Source: Actinospineispora acaciae DSM 45401
GTDB lineage: Bacteria; Actinomycetota; Actinomycetes; Mycobacteriales; Pseudonocardiaceae
Length of the DNA stretch: 64,000 nucleotides
Direction of reading: 5' to 3'
Assembly (NCBI RefSeq): GCF_000620785.1
Contig: NZ_JIAI01000002.1
Coordinates: 552,110 to 616,109, forward strand
The notes under the pieces were generated by a model. The model was given only the letters and a program-made list of their open reading frames with translations. It did not search any database and was not told the DNA's origin. Positions 1 through 8,541 of this stretch are shown here, piece by piece (the first letter of the stretch is position 1; each line of letters starts with the position of its first letter). A program made the translations under genes and the position numbers.

Positions 1-452
1 TCGGACAGCGACAGCAGCGCCGGCATGTGCTCCTCGGCGGTGTCGGCGGGCAACTTCACCAGCGTGCCGTCCGCCTGAGGCGCGCGCACCGCCTCGCCGT
101 GCGCGCCGTCCACGTCGCCGACCGCCCAGCGCCCGCCGTTGCGGCACGAGCTGGTCCACCCGGCGCGGCAGTACTCGCAGGTGTTGTCGCTCCACAGGAA
201 CGGCGCGAGCACCAGGTCGCCGGCGCGCACGGTGGTCACCTCGGCGCCGGTCTCCTCGACCACGCCGATGAACTCGTGCCCGATGCGCTGGCCACCGGGC
301 GGCGGCGCGGCGCTCCTGTACTTCCACAGGTCGCTGCCGCAGACGCAGGTCAGCGTGACGCGCACGATCGCGTCCGTCGGGTGCAGCAGTGCCGGGTCGG
401 GCACGTCTTCGACCCGGACGTCGCCGGGGCCGTGGATGACTGTCGCTCGCAT
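1..452 (-). CDS. Zinc-dependent alcohol dehydrogenase, N-terminal part (cut by window edge)
   Basis: This is a medium-chain, zinc-type alcohol or polyol dehydrogenase. Only the first 150 residues are visible because the gene runs off the left edge; the family is usually about 340-350 residues. The GroES-like fold is clear: VCGSD at residues 37-41 supplies the catalytic-zinc cysteine (Cys38), and GHE at 58-60 supplies the histidine. In the structural-zinc loop (88-103) Cys92, Cys95 and Cys103 are present, but the first of the usual four cysteines is Asp89, so that site may be degenerate. The start is the ATG at 450-452. No substrate can be inferred. Confidence 0.88.
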   Translation of the reverse strand, partial: MRATVIHGPGDVRVEDVPDPALLHPTDAIVRVTLTCVCGSDLWKYRSAAPPPGGQRIGHEFIGVVEETGAEVTTVRAGDLVLAPFLWSDNTCEYCRAGWTSSCRNGGRWAVGDVDGAHGEAVRAPQADGTLVKLPADTAEEHMPALLSLS

Positions 453-600
453 GGCTGCCTCATTCCTCGGGTAGCTGATTCTGGGCGCGCGGGATCGCGG
501 GGTTTGCGCAGGGTCACAGCGAGAGGGCGGCGGCAGCGGCCGTGGGGCGCCGGCTCGGGACGTGAGCATGATCGAGGCGCGCGGCCGCACCTCATGCGTA

Positions 601-1275
601 TCAGCCGCGGTCGGGCCCACGCAAGTCGTCCGGACCCGTCTCACACCGGGCGGACCCGTTCAGCCGGGTGATGAGCGGCCAGAAGAGGTCGTCGACGATC
701 GACCGGATCCGTTCGGGGGAGATCGGCCGCAGGGTCATCAGGATGTCGTGGCGGATGAGCTGGAACGGCAGTTCGAGCAGGTCCGTCGGGATCCGCGCGA
801 GGTCGATCTCGCCGCGGTCGTGAGCCCGGCGGTACACCTCGTCGGATCGGTGCGGGCGGTCGCCGAGCATGATGAGGCGGGCCTCCTCCGGGGTGAGCCC
901 GGTGTTGTGGTGCAGGCCCGCGAACGTCGCGCCGATGAGCGTCGCGAACTCCGTCCGTTCGGCGTTGACGGTCGTGAGCAGCGCGAGCACGTCGTCGCGC
1001 AGGTTGCCGGTGTCCGGGACCGCCACCGGATGGGTGTCGCCGTAGTGGCGGACGGCGGCGAGCACGAGGTCGTTCTTGTCCGCCCAGCGGCGGTAGAGCA
1101 CCGCGACCCCGCTCCTCGCGCGGTCCGCGACGGACTCCATGGTCAGCTTCGCAAAGCCGACCGCGACCAGCTCCTCCCAGGCCGCCGTGAGCAGCGCGTG
1201 CTCCAGCTCGGCCCCTCGGCGGCGGCGTTTGACCGCGTCGGCGGTCGTCGTGGACGCGGCTCGCTCGCTGGGCAT
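601..1275 (-). CDS. TetR family transcriptional regulator
   Basis: This is a 224-residue one-component repressor with an N-terminal TetR helix-turn-helix (a segment running from [10 protein letters not shown] to [11 protein letters not shown]) and a helical ligand-binding C-terminal part. It is transcribed divergently from the FAD monooxygenase at 1379, which is the natural target. The start is uncertain: I chose the ATG at 1273-1275, but an in-frame ATG at 1300-1302 and a TTG at 1347 also exist, and none has a well-spaced ribosome binding site, so leaderless translation is possible. The choice at 1275 leaves both halves of a candidate operator (1288-1352) outside the gene. The ligand is unknown; an aromatic or polyketide-like drug is a guess from the neighbour. 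Confidence 0.85.
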   Translation of the reverse strand: MPSERAASTTTADAVKRRRRGAELEHALLTAAWEELVAVGFAKLTMESVADRARSGVAVLYRRWADKNDLVLAAVRHYGDTHPVAVPDTGNLRDDVLALLTTVNAERTEFATLIGATFAGLHHNTGLTPEEARLIMLGDRPHRSDEVYRRAHDRGEIDLARIPTDLLELPFQLIRHDILMTLRPISPERIRSIVDDLFWPLITRLNGSARCETGPDDLRGPDRG

Positions 1276-1287
1276 GTCGTCCAGAAT

Positions 1288-1352
1288 AAGAGAGGTTTGC
1301 ATTCCTTCGCCAGCGACCGTACCGTCGGAAATAAGAAACGAAACCAACTCTT
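1288..1352. promoter_or_regulatory. Candidate TetR operator pair between divergent genes
   Basis: The intergenic region holds AAGAGAGGTTT at 1288-1298 and its approximate reverse complement AAACCAACTCTT at 1341-1352. The two halves differ by one inserted base. They flank the divergent promoter region of the TetR gene and the monooxygenase, where an autoregulating repressor would be expected to bind. The similarity is visible, but the role is inferred. Confidence 0.35.
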
Positions 1353-1378
1353 AACGCGAACGCGGGAGCGGAAGGATC

Positions 1379-2971
1379 ATGATGTTCGACGTCGTCATCG
1401 TCGGGGGAGGGCCGGTCGGGCTGTTCCTCGCCTGCGAGCTCAAGCTGGCCGGGGTCGACCCGGTGGTGCTGGAGCGGCTGCCCGAAGCGAGCCAGGCGCA
1501 CAAGGCCAACGGGTTCACCGGCCAGGTGGTGCGCCTGATGGATCACCGGGGCCTGTTCGAGCGGTGCGGCGGTACGGGGGCGCCGACGCCCGCGCCGGTG
1601 TTCTACTTCGGGGCGATGCCGCTGCCGCTGCGGACGCTCGGCGCGGACAACCCGATGCACTTCCTGCAGGTCAACCAGCGTGACCTCGAGCGCGTGCTCG
1701 GCGAGCGGGCGTCCGAGCTGGGCGTGGACGTGCGCCGTGAGCACGAGGTCCGTTCCCTCACCCAGTCGGACGACCACGTCGAGCTGCTCACCGTGACCAG
1801 CGACGGCAGGGGCACCCGGCTCACGGCCCGGTTCGTCGTCGGCTGCGACGGCGGCCACAGCGTGGTCCGCAAGCGGTCGGGGATCGCGTTCCCCGGGCTC
1901 GTCGACGAACGGATCGTCTCCCGCACGGCCCACATCGCGCCGACCGGGCAGATCAGGCCGGCGTCGGCCGAGCGGTCCAGACAGGCGCTGAGCGGGCGGA
2001 TCCTGATCGACGGCTACGGCGCGATCGACGGGAACTTCCATCGGACGGAGCGCGGGGTCATCGGGATCGCGCTGTTCGACCCCGAACGCCCCCTCATCAA
2101 CACCCTCGAGTGGGAGGACCATCCGGACGGCAGCTTCCCCGGCCCCGGCGCCCCCATGACGCTGGCCGAGATGCAGGCCAGCGTCGAGCGGGTGCTGGAC
2201 GTGAACGTCCCCCTGTACCCGCCCCCGGACGGCGCACCGACCCTGCTGCGCCGTATCACCGGGCGGAACACGCGCCTGGCCGAGCGGTATCGCGACCGCC
2301 GGGTATTCCTCGCCGGCGACGCCGCCCACGTGCACCCGGCCACCGGCGGCCCCGGCCTCAACCTCGGGCTGCAGGACGCCGCCAACCTCGCCTGGAAGCT
2401 CGCGGCCCACCTGCACGGCTGGGCTCCCGACGGGCTGCTCGACAGCTACCAGGCCGAACGCCGCGCGCTCGGTCAGCGGGTCTACATGCAGACGCAGTCC
2501 CAGACGGCCCTGATGGCGCCCGGCAGCGCCGTGACCGCCCTGCGGGAGCTGTTCACCGAGATGCTGAACGGCCGGGAGAACCTGCGGATGATCGCCGACC
2601 TGATGGCCGGCGCCGACGTCCGCTACGACATGGGCGAGCCGGACCCGGCCCCGGTGACCGGGTGGTTCGCGCCGAGCCTGGAGCTGACCACCGAAGACGG
2701 ACGCCGGTGCCGCCTCGCCGAGCTGCGCCGCGGCGCCCGACCGCTGCTCCTGGACCTCACCGGCGACGCGCAGCTCGCCGAGGCACTGTCACCCTGGGCC
2801 GACCGGGTCGACTCGGTGGCCGCCCACACCCCGACCCCTCCGGCTCCCGCGCTGCTCATCCGCCCCGACGGCTACGTCGCCTGGGCCGGAGCCGACCCCG
2901 ACGGCCTGTGCGCCGCACTGAGCCGCTGGTTCGGCACACCCCTGCGAGCCGGGTCAGGCGCGCAGGCCTGA
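1379..2971 (+). CDS. FAD-dependent aromatic-type monooxygenase (PheA/TfdB, Rox-like)
   Basis: This is a class A flavoprotein hydroxylase that uses NAD(P)H and O2 to hydroxylate an aromatic or polyketide-like substrate. The 530-residue protein has the FAD Rossmann motif GGGPVG at residues 9-14, the DG motif near Asp157, the GD motif near residues 313-314 followed by HPATGGPG, and a C-terminal thioredoxin-like extension from about residue 430. This architecture is shared by phenol hydroxylases, rifampicin monooxygenase and polyketide hydroxylases. The start codon ATG at 1379 (or the adjacent ATG at 1382) follows GGAAGG at 1370-1375. Control by the divergent TetR gene is likely. Drug inactivation and aromatic catabolism are both possible, and the sequence does not decide between them. 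Confidence 0.88.
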   Translation: MMFDVVIVGGGPVGLFLACELKLAGVDPVVLERLPEASQAHKANGFTGQVVRLMDHRGLFERCGGTGAPTPAPVFYFGAMPLPLRTLGADNPMHFLQVNQRDLERVLGERASELGVDVRREHEVRSLTQSDDHVELLTVTSDGRGTRLTARFVVGCDGGHSVVRKRSGIAFPGLVDERIVSRTAHIAPTGQIRPASAERSRQALSGRILIDGYGAIDGNFHRTERGVIGIALFDPERPLINTLEWEDHPDGSFPGPGAPMTLAEMQASVERVLDVNVPLYPPPDGAPTLLRRITGRNTRLAERYRDRRVFLAGDAAHVHPATGGPGLNLGLQDAANLAWKLAAHLHGWAPDGLLDSYQAERRALGQRVYMQTQSQTALMAPGSAVTALRELFTEMLNGRENLRMIADLMAGADVRYDMGEPDPAPVTGWFAPSLELTTEDGRRCRLAELRRGARPLLLDLTGDAQLAEALSPWADRVDSVAAHTPTPPAPALLIRPDGYVAWAGADPDGLCAALSRWFGTPLRAGSGAQA

Positions 2972-3562
2972 GTACGCGTAGTCCCAGAAGGCGTCGGCGA
3001 CCTCGGCGGCGGTGAGCGCGCCGTCGGGCCGGTACCACTGGTAGGCCCAGTTGCTCATGCCGAACAGCGCGCGGCTGAACAGCTCCGGGCTCACCTCGCG
3101 GAACGTGCCGGAGCTGATGCCGCCTCGGATGACGTCGCGGATCATCGCCTCGTACCGCTGGCGCTTCTGGGTCGCCACCGCCTGGTCGGCGTCGGGCAGC
3201 TCGCGGTGGTTCTCGAAGAACACCCGGCACTGGCCCCGGCGGGTGGAGATGTTGTGCAGGAAATCGTGAATGACGCCGCGCAGCATCTCGGCCTCGCCCA
3301 CCTGGGCGTCGATCCGTGCCTGCTGGCTCTGGATCAGGCCGTCGATGAGCTCTTCGTGCATGTACCACAGGAGATCCGTCTTGCTCCGGAAGTAGTGGTA
3401 CAGGGTGGGCTTGCCGATTCCCACGGCCGCCGCGATCTCGTCCATCGAGGAGCCGGTGTAGCCTCGCCGCTCGAACAGGTCCGCCGCCGCCCGGATGATC
3501 TCAGCGCGTCGTTCGTCTTTGGACATGTTGCGACGCTCTGTCCGTCGCGCCGAAACTGACAT
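2954..3562 (-). CDS. TetR family transcriptional regulator, candidate regulator of the 3949-17286 operon
   Basis: This is a 202-residue TetR repressor. The helix-turn-helix covers about residues 18-62, ending in GKPTLYHYFRSKTDLL, and is followed by a helical effector domain. The start ATG at 3560-3562 has GGGGAAAA about eight bases upstream. The 3' end overlaps the convergent monooxygenase by 18 bases. It lies divergent from the large acyl-CoA operon, whose promoter carries a perfect TetR-type palindrome (3889-3904) that recurs at 18261-18276, so it is the best local candidate for the factor that reads those sites. That link is inference. No copy of the palindrome is seen in its own promoter region. 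Confidence 0.88.
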   Translation of the reverse strand: MSVSARRTERRNMSKDERRAEIIRAAADLFERRGYTGSSMDEIAAAVGIGKPTLYHYFRSKTDLLWYMHEELIDGLIQSQQARIDAQVGEAEMLRGVIHDFLHNISTRRGQCRVFFENHRELPDADQAVATQKRQRYEAMIRDVIRGGISSGTFREVSPELFSRALFGMSNWAYQWYRPDGALTAAEVADAFWDYAYSGLRA

Positions 3563-3851
3563 TGTTGTTTTCCCCGCTTCGTCCCTATGTGTTCATAATG
3601 CGGACCCCACTAGAGCGTGCCCAGGCTGGCAGGGATATTACCAGTTCGGCCGTCCGGCCCGCGGCCGACCGATTGCCGGGGCCGCCGAGCCGCCCTCGTC
3701 GGGTGGTGAATGTGACCGGCCCGAGACATTTTCACGGCGCCCTGCCCGGTCGCCGGCGGCGGTGCGCGGGCGGGGTCGACCCGGCCTCGCCGGGCACGCT
3801 GGCTGAGCACCGGGAACGCCGCCAGGCGCCAGATCGCCGCTCGTCAGAGCG

Positions 3852-3880
3852 TTGACAGTGCCGCGATCGTGTGGGATGGT
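3852..3880 (+). promoter_or_regulatory. Predicted promoter of the thirteen-gene acyl-CoA operon
   Basis: A consensus -35 box TTGACA (3852-3857) is followed after 17 bases by GATGGT (3875-3880), a weak -10 box. Transcription would start near 3887, inside or beside the operator at 3889. The same spacing recurs at 18224-18252. A start this far right excludes the upstream GTG at 3871 as the start of the first gene. Confidence 0.55.
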
Positions 3881-3888
3881 CGATACCC

Positions 3889-3904
3889 GACCGACTGGTC
3901 GGTC
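3889..3904. promoter_or_regulatory. Palindromic TetR-type operator, copy A
   Basis: GACCGACTGGTCGGTC is a perfect inverted repeat with 7-base arms and a 2-base centre. It begins 8 bases after the predicted -10 box, where bound repressor would block transcription. An identical copy with identical promoter geometry lies at 18261-18276. Confidence 0.7.
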
Positions 3905-3948
3905 GTGACGAAGGTTTCATCGGTGAGGCCGGCGGAAGGTGGCACGGC

Positions 3949-5094
3949 GTGGACTTCAGCATCCCGTCCGAGCTCGACATGTTCGTCGATTCCGTGCGTC
4001 AGTTCCGCGAGAAGGAGCTCATGCCGCTGGAGCATCAGTTCCTGCTCGACGGGAAATTCAGCTCGGAGCAGCGGACCGAGCTGGAGGAGCGCGCCAGGCG
4101 GCAGGGTTTCTGGGCGCTCGACGTGCCCGAGGAGTACGGCGGGCAGGGGATGGGAACGCTCGCCACCTGTCTTGTCGCCGAGGAGCTCTACAAACATCCG
4201 GCCATGTTCGACTTCGGCGGAAGCCCCGAACCTGTGCTGTACGAGGGAACGGAGCAACAAAAGCAGAAATACCTGTATCCGGTCATCGAAGAGGGCAAGC
4301 GCAGCTGTTATGCGTTCACCGAGCCGGGGACGGGCTCGGACTTCGCGCGAATCACCACGACGGCGGTGAGCAAGGGAGACGAATGGGTCATCAACGGCAC
4401 GAAGATCTTCATTTCGGAGGCGGACCGGGCTGACTTCTGCATCCTGTTCGCCAGCACCGACCCGGCCGCCGGCGGCCGGGGGATCACGTGCTTCCTGGTC
4501 GACAAGGACACCCCCGGCTTCGAGCTGTCCCGGCCGATCCCGACCATGGGCGACAACTGGGAGCCGCACGAGCTGTCGTTCCGGGACTGCGTGGTGCCGG
4601 ACTCGGCGCGCCTGGGCGAGGTGGGCGGCGGCTGGTCGCTGGCCAGCGAGCAGCTTACCCACGGGCGGCTGCGCATCGCCGCGTACCAGCTGGGGATCGC
4701 ACAGCGCTGCATCGACCTGGCCACCGACTGGGCCAAGCAGCGGGTGACCTGGGGCAAGCCGATCGCCACCCGGCAGGCCGTGCAGTTCATGCTGGCCGAC
4801 TCGGTGGTCGAGCTGGACGCGGCCCGGATGCTGGTCTACCGGGCGGCGTGGATGGCCGACGAGGGCCGGCCGATACGCAACGAGGCGTTCATGGCCAAGC
4901 TGTACGCCACCGAGATGGCGCAGCGTGTCACCGATCGGTGTCTACAGATCTTCGGCGGGCTCGGGTACAGCAGGGAGCTACCGATCCAGAGCTTCTACCG
5001 GCAGGTCCGGGTGTGGCGGATCGGGCACGGTACGGCGGAGATCCATCGCTGGATGATCGCGCGGAACCTGCTCGGGCTCTCCTCACGGGACTGA
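3949..5094 (+). CDS. Acyl-CoA dehydrogenase family protein
   Basis: This is an FAD-dependent enzyme that introduces the alpha-beta double bond into an acyl-CoA, and it is the first gene of a thirteen-gene operon. The chosen start is GTG 3949, preceded by GGAAGGTGG at 3934-3942; it gives 381 residues, normal for the family. The FAD/acyl-binding YAFTEPGTGSD motif lies near residue 120, and GTAEIHR lies near the C-terminus. At the position where medium-chain dehydrogenases carry the catalytic glutamate (YEGT) this protein has His360 (GHGT), so the base must be elsewhere or the chemistry is unusual. It probably acts on the CoA ester made by the ligase encoded next. The substrate is unknown. Confidence 0.88.
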   Translation: MDFSIPSELDMFVDSVRQFREKELMPLEHQFLLDGKFSSEQRTELEERARRQGFWALDVPEEYGGQGMGTLATCLVAEELYKHPAMFDFGGSPEPVLYEGTEQQKQKYLYPVIEEGKRSCYAFTEPGTGSDFARITTTAVSKGDEWVINGTKIFISEADRADFCILFASTDPAAGGRGITCFLVDKDTPGFELSRPIPTMGDNWEPHELSFRDCVVPDSARLGEVGGGWSLASEQLTHGRLRIAAYQLGIAQRCIDLATDWAKQRVTWGKPIATRQAVQFMLADSVVELDAARMLVYRAAWMADEGRPIRNEAFMAKLYATEMAQRVTDRCLQIFGGLGYSRELPIQSFYRQVRVWRIGHGTAEIHRWMIARNLLGLSSRD

Positions 5095-5135
5095 CCGGGG
5101 TCCGGGCGCCGACGACGGGACAAAGGAGTTCGGGC

Positions 5136-6692
5136 GTGGACATGGTCGGGAACCGCACGTTGTCAGATCTGCTGGTGGAGCGGACGCGGCGCCATCCGGA
5201 GCGCCCAGCGCTGGTCGTCGAGGACCGCGCGGGCGAGGTCACCGGCTACAGCTACGACGAGCTGCTCGACGCGGTGCGCCGGGCCGCCGCCGGGCTGTCC
5301 GAGCTGGGCATCGGCCCTGGCGACGCGGTGGTGCTGCAGCTGCGCAACAGCGCGGAGTTCGTGTTCGCCTGGCTCGGGCTGGCCTGGCTCGGCGCGGTGT
5401 CGGTGCCGTCCAACGTGGCCAACGCGGCGGCCGAGCTGACCTACCTGGCCGAGTTCTCCGAGGCCGTTGGCTACATCACCGAGCCGGACTACGCCGGCAC
5501 GTTCGACGAGATCCTGCCCGGCCTGCCCCGGATGCGGCACCGGATCCTGGCTCGCACGGCTGACGCAGGCGGCGGCGTGCTCTTCGACGACCTGTTGAAG
5601 CACCCGCCGCTGCCGCCGGACTCCTCGGCGCCCGGCGCGGAGCAGGTGCTGGAGATGATCTTCACGTCCGGCACCACCGCGCGCCCCAAGGCGGTCATGC
5701 TCACCCACGCCAACCTGCTGTGGGCCGGCGAGCGGGTGGTCAGGGGCGCGGCGCTGGCCGAGGGCGACCGGCTGATCACCGCGCTGCCGATGTTCCACAT
5801 CAACGCCCAGGAGATCACCGAGCTGGCCGCGCTGACCGTCGGCGGCACCGCCGTGCTGGTGGAGGAGTACCGCGCGAGCAAGTTCTGGTCGCAGCTGCGC
5901 CGGCACCGGGCGAACGCGGTGAGCCTGGTCGCGATGCAGGTCAGGACGCTGCTGGCGCAGCCGGAGACGAACGGCGACGCCGAGCACGAGCTGCGCAGGG
6001 TGATCTACGCGATCAACGTCAGCGACTCGGAGAAGGAGGAGTTCGAGCGGCGGTTCGGGGTCGAGCTGTGCAACGGCTACGGCCTGTCCGAGGGGGGCAC
6101 GGTGGTCACCTTCGCGCCGCCGTTCGGGGACAAGCGCTGGCCCTCGATCGGGCTGCCCAACGGCGACCGGCAGGTGCGGATCGTCGACGAGCTCGGCCAG
6201 GACCTGCCGCCCGGCGGGGTCGGGGAGATCATCGTGTCCGGGGTGCCCGGGCGGACCCTGATGAAGGGCTACTTCAAGGACCCGGCCGCCACCGCCGCCG
6301 CCATGCGCGACGGCTGGCTCTACACCGGTGACTTCGGCTATCTCGACGAAAAGGGCTATGCGTATTTCGTCGATCGCAAGAAGGATCTCATCAAAAGGGC
6401 CGGGGAGAACGTGTCGGCCAGCGAGGTGGAGTTCGCGCTGTCCGAGCATCCGTCGATAGCCGAGGCGGCGGTGGTCGGGGCGCCGGACCCGATTCGGGAC
6501 GAGGAGGTCGTGGCGTTCGTGGTGGCCGTCCAGGGGGCGGAGCTGACCGTCGAGGAGATCCAGGAGCACTGCCGTTCCCGGATCGCCTCGTTCAAGGTCC
6601 CCACGACCGTGCACATCGTCCCGGAACTGCCGAAGACGTCGATCGGAAAGATTGAGAAGAAAGTGCTGAGACAGCGGGTGGCGTCGGTATGA
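5136..6692 (+). CDS. Acyl-CoA ligase (class I adenylate-forming enzyme)
   Basis: This enzyme activates a carboxylic acid with ATP and CoA, committing it to the pathway of this operon. The 518-residue protein shows the phosphate-binding A3 motif (FTSGTTARPK, from about residue 176), the A8 hinge (YTGDFGYLD from residue 396, with DRKKDLIKRAGENV) and the A10 lysine in SIGKIEKK (Lys505). The start is GTG 5136, seven bases after AAAGGAG; the ATG at 5142 is spaced too far. It resembles carnitine/crotonobetaine and medium-chain ligases, but the acid substrate cannot be read from the sequence. Its stop overlaps the next start (ATGA). Confidence 0.9.
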   Translation: MDMVGNRTLSDLLVERTRRHPERPALVVEDRAGEVTGYSYDELLDAVRRAAAGLSELGIGPGDAVVLQLRNSAEFVFAWLGLAWLGAVSVPSNVANAAAELTYLAEFSEAVGYITEPDYAGTFDEILPGLPRMRHRILARTADAGGGVLFDDLLKHPPLPPDSSAPGAEQVLEMIFTSGTTARPKAVMLTHANLLWAGERVVRGAALAEGDRLITALPMFHINAQEITELAALTVGGTAVLVEEYRASKFWSQLRRHRANAVSLVAMQVRTLLAQPETNGDAEHELRRVIYAINVSDSEKEEFERRFGVELCNGYGLSEGGTVVTFAPPFGDKRWPSIGLPNGDRQVRIVDELGQDLPPGGVGEIIVSGVPGRTLMKGYFKDPAATAAAMRDGWLYTGDFGYLDEKGYAYFVDRKKDLIKRAGENVSASEVEFALSEHPSIAEAAVVGAPDPIRDEEVVAFVVAVQGAELTVEEIQEHCRSRIASFKVPTTVHIVPELPKTSIGKIEKKVLRQRVASV

Positions 6693-7162
6693 GCGACTTC
6701 GACGCGGCGTACGACGCGATACGGGCCAAGGTCGGTGACGTGACGACGACGCGTATCGGGCCGATTCGGGCGTTGGACTTCCAGCGGTTCGCGGTGGCCA
6801 GCGGGGAAACGCCGGGACGGTATGACGAACACGCGCCGCCGCTGTTCCTGACCAGTGTGCTCGGCTGGGGCGACGGTCCGGTCGATGACGAGCTGCGCCC
6901 GGACGGGACGGGCACCGAGGAGACCGCCGACCTGCCGCTTTCCGGTTTGCGGCTGATGGGCGCCGGGCAGGAGCTGGAGTTCGGCGAGCCGCTGTGCGAC
7001 GGGGTCACGGTGACGGTGGAGACGTCGATCGCGGACGTCCAGCTGAAAGAGGGGAGATCCGGGCGGTTGATGCTGCTCACCATTCTGCGCGCCTACTCCG
7101 ACGAGTCGGGGCGGCGGCTGGTCACCTGCCGGGAGAACTTCATCGCGCGGCCGGGGGTGTGA
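6689..7162 (+). CDS. MaoC-like N-terminal hot-dog protein (hydratase subunit, FAS1-type dehydratase)
   Basis: This 157-residue single hot-dog protein is of the MaoC_dehydratase_N type. Proteins of this class usually lack the catalytic DxNxxH signature and pair with an active half, which is encoded immediately downstream. Together the two would form a heterodimeric enoyl-CoA hydratase, as described for mycobacterial HadAB and ChsH1/ChsH2. The start codon overlaps the ligase stop, which indicates translational coupling. I see no canonical active-site motif here, so a structural or substrate-shaping role is the best reading. Confidence 0.78.
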   Translation: MSDFDAAYDAIRAKVGDVTTTRIGPIRALDFQRFAVASGETPGRYDEHAPPLFLTSVLGWGDGPVDDELRPDGTGTEETADLPLSGLRLMGAGQELEFGEPLCDGVTVTVETSIADVQLKEGRSGRLMLLTILRAYSDESGRRLVTCRENFIARPGV

Positions 7163-7165
7163 GCC

Positions 7166-7591
7166 GTGTATTTCGAGGACGTGGAGGTGGGCGCCGCGAT
7201 CGAACCGGTCACGGTCCGGCCCACCACCGTTCAGCTGTTCCGGTTCAGCGCGGTCACCTGGAACGCGCACCGGATCCATTACGACACCGCGTACGCGCGC
7301 GCCGAGGGATATCCCGACGTGTTGGTGCAGTCGCATCTGCACGGCTGTTTCCTGGCCCGTACCGCATTGGAATGGGCGGGGCCGGCGGCGCGGCTGCGGA
7401 AGTTCAGTTGGCAGAACCGGCATCTCGCGGTCCCGGACGACAAGCTCACCTGCACCGGGCAGGTCGTGAACCGAATTGTCGACGACTCCGGGGCCGGGCT
7501 CGTCGAATGCGCGCTGGAGGAGCGCAACGGCGACGGCGTGCTGTGCGCCCCCGGGACGGCCGTGCTGGAGCTTCCTCGGAGGGGTGGATGA
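7166..7591 (+). CDS. MaoC-like acyl dehydratase, catalytic half
   Basis: This 141-residue hot-dog protein contains WNAHRIHYDTAYA near residues 30-45, the form of the hydratase signature seen in HTD2-like and itaconyl/mesaconyl-CoA hydratases. It should add water to the double bond formed by the acyl-CoA dehydrogenase, with the preceding protein as partner subunit. The start is GTG 7166, three bases after the previous stop; its stop overlaps the ATG of the E1 alpha gene. A fused MaoC pair is commoner, and the split arrangement supports a heteromer. Confidence 0.82.
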   Translation: MYFEDVEVGAAIEPVTVRPTTVQLFRFSAVTWNAHRIHYDTAYARAEGYPDVLVQSHLHGCFLARTALEWAGPAARLRKFSWQNRHLAVPDDKLTCTGQVVNRIVDDSGAGLVECALEERNGDGVLCAPGTAVLELPRRGG

Positions 7592-8541
7592 CTGACACCG
7601 AGACCCGGCTGTACCGGACCATGGCCCGGATCCGGCACTTCGAGCTGGCCGCGTCCCGGCTGATGGCGTCCGGGAAGCTGGCCGGCTCGCTGCACGTGTC
7701 GATCGGGCAGGAGGCCGTCGCGGCCGGCGTCTGCGACACGCTGCGGACCAGCGACTACATCACCACCACCCACCGGGGCCACGGCCACTGCATCGCCAAG
7801 GGCGGCGGGCTGGAGCCGATGATGGCCGAGCTGTTCGGCCGGGAGGGCGGGTACTGCGGCGGCCGGTCCGGGTCCATGCACATCGCCGACCCGCGCGCCG
7901 GCATCCTGGGCGCGAACGCGATCGTCGGCGCCGGCATCCCGATCGCGCTGGGCGGGGCGTTCGCGGCGATGCGGCGCGGCGACCACGGCGTGGCGGTGGC
8001 GTTCTTCGGCGAGGGCGCGGTCGCGCAGGGCGTGTTCCACGAGTCGCTGAACCTGGCGGCGCTGTGGCGGCTGCCGGTGGTGTTCGTCTGCGAGAACAAC
8101 CTGTACGCGGAGCTGACCCCCGTCGGCGTGCACCTGGCCGCCGAGCGGGTGGCCGACCTGGCCTCGGCGTACCGGATCCCGGCCAGCCAGGTGGACGGCA
8201 ACGACGCGCTCGCGGTGCGCGCGGAGGCGGCGAAGGCCGTCCAGCGGGCCCGGGACGGCGACGGGCCGACCCTGCTGGAGTGCATGACCTATCGCTGGCA
8301 CGGCCACTTCGAGGGCGACCCGCAGCGCTACCGGGACGCCGAGGAGGTCCAGCGCTGGAAGGACGCCGACCCGCTGGTCAAGCTGGCCGCCGCCGCGCCG
8401 GACCGCGCCGACGCCTTCGCGCGGGTCGAAGCGGAAGCCGAGCGCGAGGTCGCGGAGGCCGTCGAAGCGGCCCAGCGCGCGCCCGAGCCACCGCCGTCCT
8501 CGGTGCTGGCCGACGTCTACGCGGCAGAGGGGGTCAGGTGA
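7588..8541 (+). CDS. Thiamine-pyrophosphate-dependent dehydrogenase E1, alpha subunit
   Basis: This is the alpha subunit of a heteromeric 2-oxoacid or acetoin-type dehydrogenase E1 (317 residues, close to PdhA/AcoA). It decarboxylates or cleaves the substrate on thiamine diphosphate and passes the acyl group to a lipoyl domain. The ThDP/Mg motif starts with GEG at residues 141-143 and ends with the ENN near residue 170; the family consensus is GDG, so Glu replaces Asp. The GHGH segment at about residues 64-67 matches the substrate channel of the family. It is followed directly by the beta subunit and a lipoyl protein, but no E2 transacylase core or E3 lies in the window. Confidence 0.9.
   Translation: MTDTETRLYRTMARIRHFELAASRLMASGKLAGSLHVSIGQEAVAAGVCDTLRTSDYITTTHRGHGHCIAKGGGLEPMMAELFGREGGYCGGRSGSMHIADPRAGILGANAIVGAGIPIALGGAFAAMRRGDHGVAVAFFGEGAVAQGVFHESLNLAALWRLPVVFVCENNLYAELTPVGVHLAAERVADLASAYRIPASQVDGNDALAVRAEAAKAVQRARDGDGPTLLECMTYRWHGHFEGDPQRYRDAEEVQRWKDADPLVKLAAAAPDRADAFARVEAEAEREVAEAVEAAQRAPEPPPSSVLADVYAAEGVR

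Larger units (their letters stand above)
3563..3948. other. Intergenic region with divergent promoters, no gene seen
   Basis: These 386 bases separate the TetR gene from the acyl-CoA dehydrogenase gene. Short open frames here show no family resemblance and no ribosome binding site. The right part holds the promoter and palindromic operator described separately. The left part is less GC-rich and should contain the TetR promoter, but I cannot place it with confidence. Confidence 0.6.

Noticed and set aside
3610..3855. Short open frames in the gap before the acyl-CoA operon
   Set aside because: No ribosome binding site, biased composition in all frames, and overlap with the promoter region.
3871..3948. 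Upstream GTG at 3871 as start of the acyl-CoA dehydrogenase
   Set aside because: It would lie upstream of the predicted transcription start and read through the operator palindrome. GTG 3949 has a good ribosome binding site and gives the normal family length.
4488..5135. Long N-terminal extension of the acyl-CoA ligase
   Set aside because: The extension overlaps the acyl-CoA dehydrogenase in another frame and has no ligase features. The ribosome binding site at 5122-5128 marks the real start.
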